Positions 4,521-5,716 of a stretch of 5,716 nucleotides of DNA are shown piece by piece (position 1 is the stretch's first letter; the number at the start of each line of letters is the position of its first letter). Made by a program: the position numbers and the translations under genes. Source of the DNA: Frankiales bacterium (GTDB lineage: Bacteria > Actinomycetota > Actinomycetes > JAFAQI01); contig JAFAQI010000267.1 in assembly GCA_019246495.1 (NCBI GenBank), positions 1 to 5,716 on the forward strand, written 5' to 3'. Below the pieces are notes generated by a model, which ran no database searches, was not told where the DNA came from, and saw only the letters and a list, made by a program, of their open reading frames with translations.

Positions 4521-5716
4521 TCAGTGGGCGGTGAGCGTCCGCGTGGGCGAGACGCCGGCGCCGAGACCCGCCTTGGCCGGTACGACGACGCGCAGCCGCG
4601 CAGTCGTCCTGCGCCGGAAGACCAACGCGAACGAGTAGCGACCGGCCGCGTCGACGGTTGTCGTCGCGGTGGTCCGCCAGACCCCGCCCTCGAGACGCTG
4701 CCGTCGTACGACGAGACCTTCGAGCGCCGGAGTCACCCGGCCCTGCAACGTCACCGCGCGACCGACGCGCACCCGCGAGCGGGAGAGCCAACCCGACACC
4801 TTGCGATGTGCAACGAGGTCGACCGTCGTGCTCGAGCTGTGCCAGCCGGCCGGACCGGCGAACGACAGCCGCACCACCTGTGACGTCACCGCCGGGCCGA
4901 GATGCAGCGCCACCCAGCCGTGCTTCGTCGTGACTCTGTCGGGCAACGCGGTCCACGCCCCGCCGCCGAGAGCGCGGACGGATGCCGTCACCGTGCGGCC
5001 AGCGAGCGATCGGCCGGTGTCCGACTGCAGCAGCCGCGCGCTGACGACGACGTCGTCCCCATAGGTCAGCGGCGCCGACGGCTGGACCGAAAGCCGCGTC
5101 GGCACCAGCGGCGTCACCGCAGCAGTCGCCGGCGATGCTTCCCCGGCGCCGACCTTGTTGCTCGCCACGACTGTGAACGTGTAGGCGGTGCCGTTCGTCA
5201 GGCCGGAAATCGTCGCCTGGTGCGCGGTCCCGCCGACGACGGCATGCGCACCGCCCGGTGATGCGGTGACCCAGTAGGACGTCACGTCCGACGAGCCCGT
5301 GTCGCCGGGCAGCCACGACACAACGACCTGCGCGTCACCCGGATGCGCGACGACAGCCTGCGGTGCGCCCGGCGCGGCGGCCGGCCACGGCGTCGCCGTG
5401 CGACCGTCCGACAACGCCGACCACATCGACGGGTCAGCGGTGAGCCGCGACATGTCGACACCGCCGCGAATGCCGTCGACGTGCGCGGTCGACGTGTACT
5501 GCCACAGCGTCGCGCCGACATTGACCGGCCCGCTGTAGCTCGCCATCCAGAGCGGCCACCGCGCGAGCCCGACCGGATCGCCGAGCGACGCCGACCAGAA
5601 GTACGGATAGGTGTAGAGCATCGGCACGCGGCCGGTGAGCCGGCGTACCTCGAGCAGGAACGTCTGCGCCCACGTGACGAGGTCGGCGCGACCGAGCCCG
5701 CCGGTGACCTCCAGGT
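4521..5716 (-). CDS. GH25 muramidase (lysozyme) with Fn3 and two β-sandwich domains, C-terminal part
   Basis: The frame is open from the window edge to the TGA at 4521-4523, giving 397 residues, and the N-terminus is missing. Visible residues 1 to about 100 are the end of a GH25 domain, which cleaves the MurNAc-GlcNAc β-1,4 bond of peptidoglycan. The opening xLEVTGGLGRADLVTW is the family's DxE catalytic region. The glutamate is visible, while the aspartate codon is cut (AC seen, consistent with GAC). GRVPMLYTYPYFW and LWQYTSTAHVDGIRGGVD are the last conserved strands. Residues about 115-202 (bases 5109-5372) are a fibronectin type III domain with VVVSWLPG, TSYWVTASPGG and the TISGLTNGTAYTFTVVASN signature. 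About 205-302 and 305-397 are two Ig-like β-sandwiches of the kind seen on actinobacterial exoproteins, probably for binding wall or carbohydrate. There is no LPXTG or C-terminal membrane helix, so the enzyme is probably secreted or held non-covalently. A GTG at 5625-5627 is internal, not a start. Confidence 0.93.
   Translation of the reverse strand, partial: LEVTGGLGRADLVTWAQTFLLEVRRLTGRVPMLYTYPYFWSASLGDPVGLARWPLWMASYSGPVNVGATLWQYTSTAHVDGIRGGVDMSRLTADPSMWSALSDGRTATPWPAAAPGAPQAVVAHPGDAQVVVSWLPGDTGSSDVTSYWVTASPGGAHAVVGGTAHQATISGLTNGTAYTFTVVASNKVGAGEASPATAAVTPLVPTRLSVQPSAPLTYGDDVVVSARLLQSDTGRSLAGRTVTASVRALGGGAWTALPDRVTTKHGWVALHLGPAVTSQVVRLSFAGPAGWHSSSTTVDLVAHRKVSGWLSRSRVRVGRAVTLQGRVTPALEGLVVRRQRLEGGVWRTTATTTVDAAGRYSFALVFRRRTTARLRVVVPAKAGLGAGVSPTRTLTAH

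Noticed and set aside
4351..5316. Minus-strand open frame of 321 codons overlapping the muramidase gene
   Set aside because: It is out of frame with the muramidase, Arg-rich and without domains. It also crosses the terminator and the end of the CsbD gene.

Overview
The window looks like chromosomal DNA of a high-GC actinomycete. The base composition, the strong preference for G or C at third codon positions, the SigE-type ECF sigma factor, the GH25 muramidase with add-on β-sandwich domains and the CsbD-type small stress proteins all fit that group. I cannot assign a genus. I see no mobile element, CRISPR array, phage module or clear sign of recent transfer.

Layout, left to right. (a) 1-107, minus: the first 35 codons of a secreted protein, cut by the window edge. 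(b) 146-235, minus: a complete tRNA-Ser(GCU). (c) 290-324: a GC-rich hairpin just past the next stop codon. (d) 328-1988, minus: a two-gene unit with an ECF sigma factor first, then a single-pass membrane protein with a probable β-propeller-like outer domain. The two genes overlap as ATGA. (e) 2087-3724, minus: an AlkK-type fatty acyl-CoA ligase with all its adenylation motifs. (f) 3725-3911: a divergent control region with a CRP-like palindrome, candidate promoters on both strands and nested inverted repeats. (g) 3912-4417, plus: two tandem small charged proteins of CsbD type. (h) 4446-4492: a 13-bp terminator stem. (i) 4521-5716, minus: the C-terminal part of a GH25 muramidase carrying one fibronectin type III domain and two further β-sandwich domains.

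How the genes relate. The sigma factor and the membrane protein form the clearest functional pair. Translational coupling and the inside-membrane-outside layout suggest the second protein controls the sigma factor in response to something outside the cell, although it lacks a zinc-binding anti-sigma motif. The small CsbD-like genes have a possible SigF/SigB-like stress promoter and end at their own terminator. The ligase activates fatty acids and may be under CRP-type control. No novel multi-gene system can be shown here. The best leads are the atypical sigma/regulator pair, the tandem CsbD-like paralogues and the structured divergent intergenic region.
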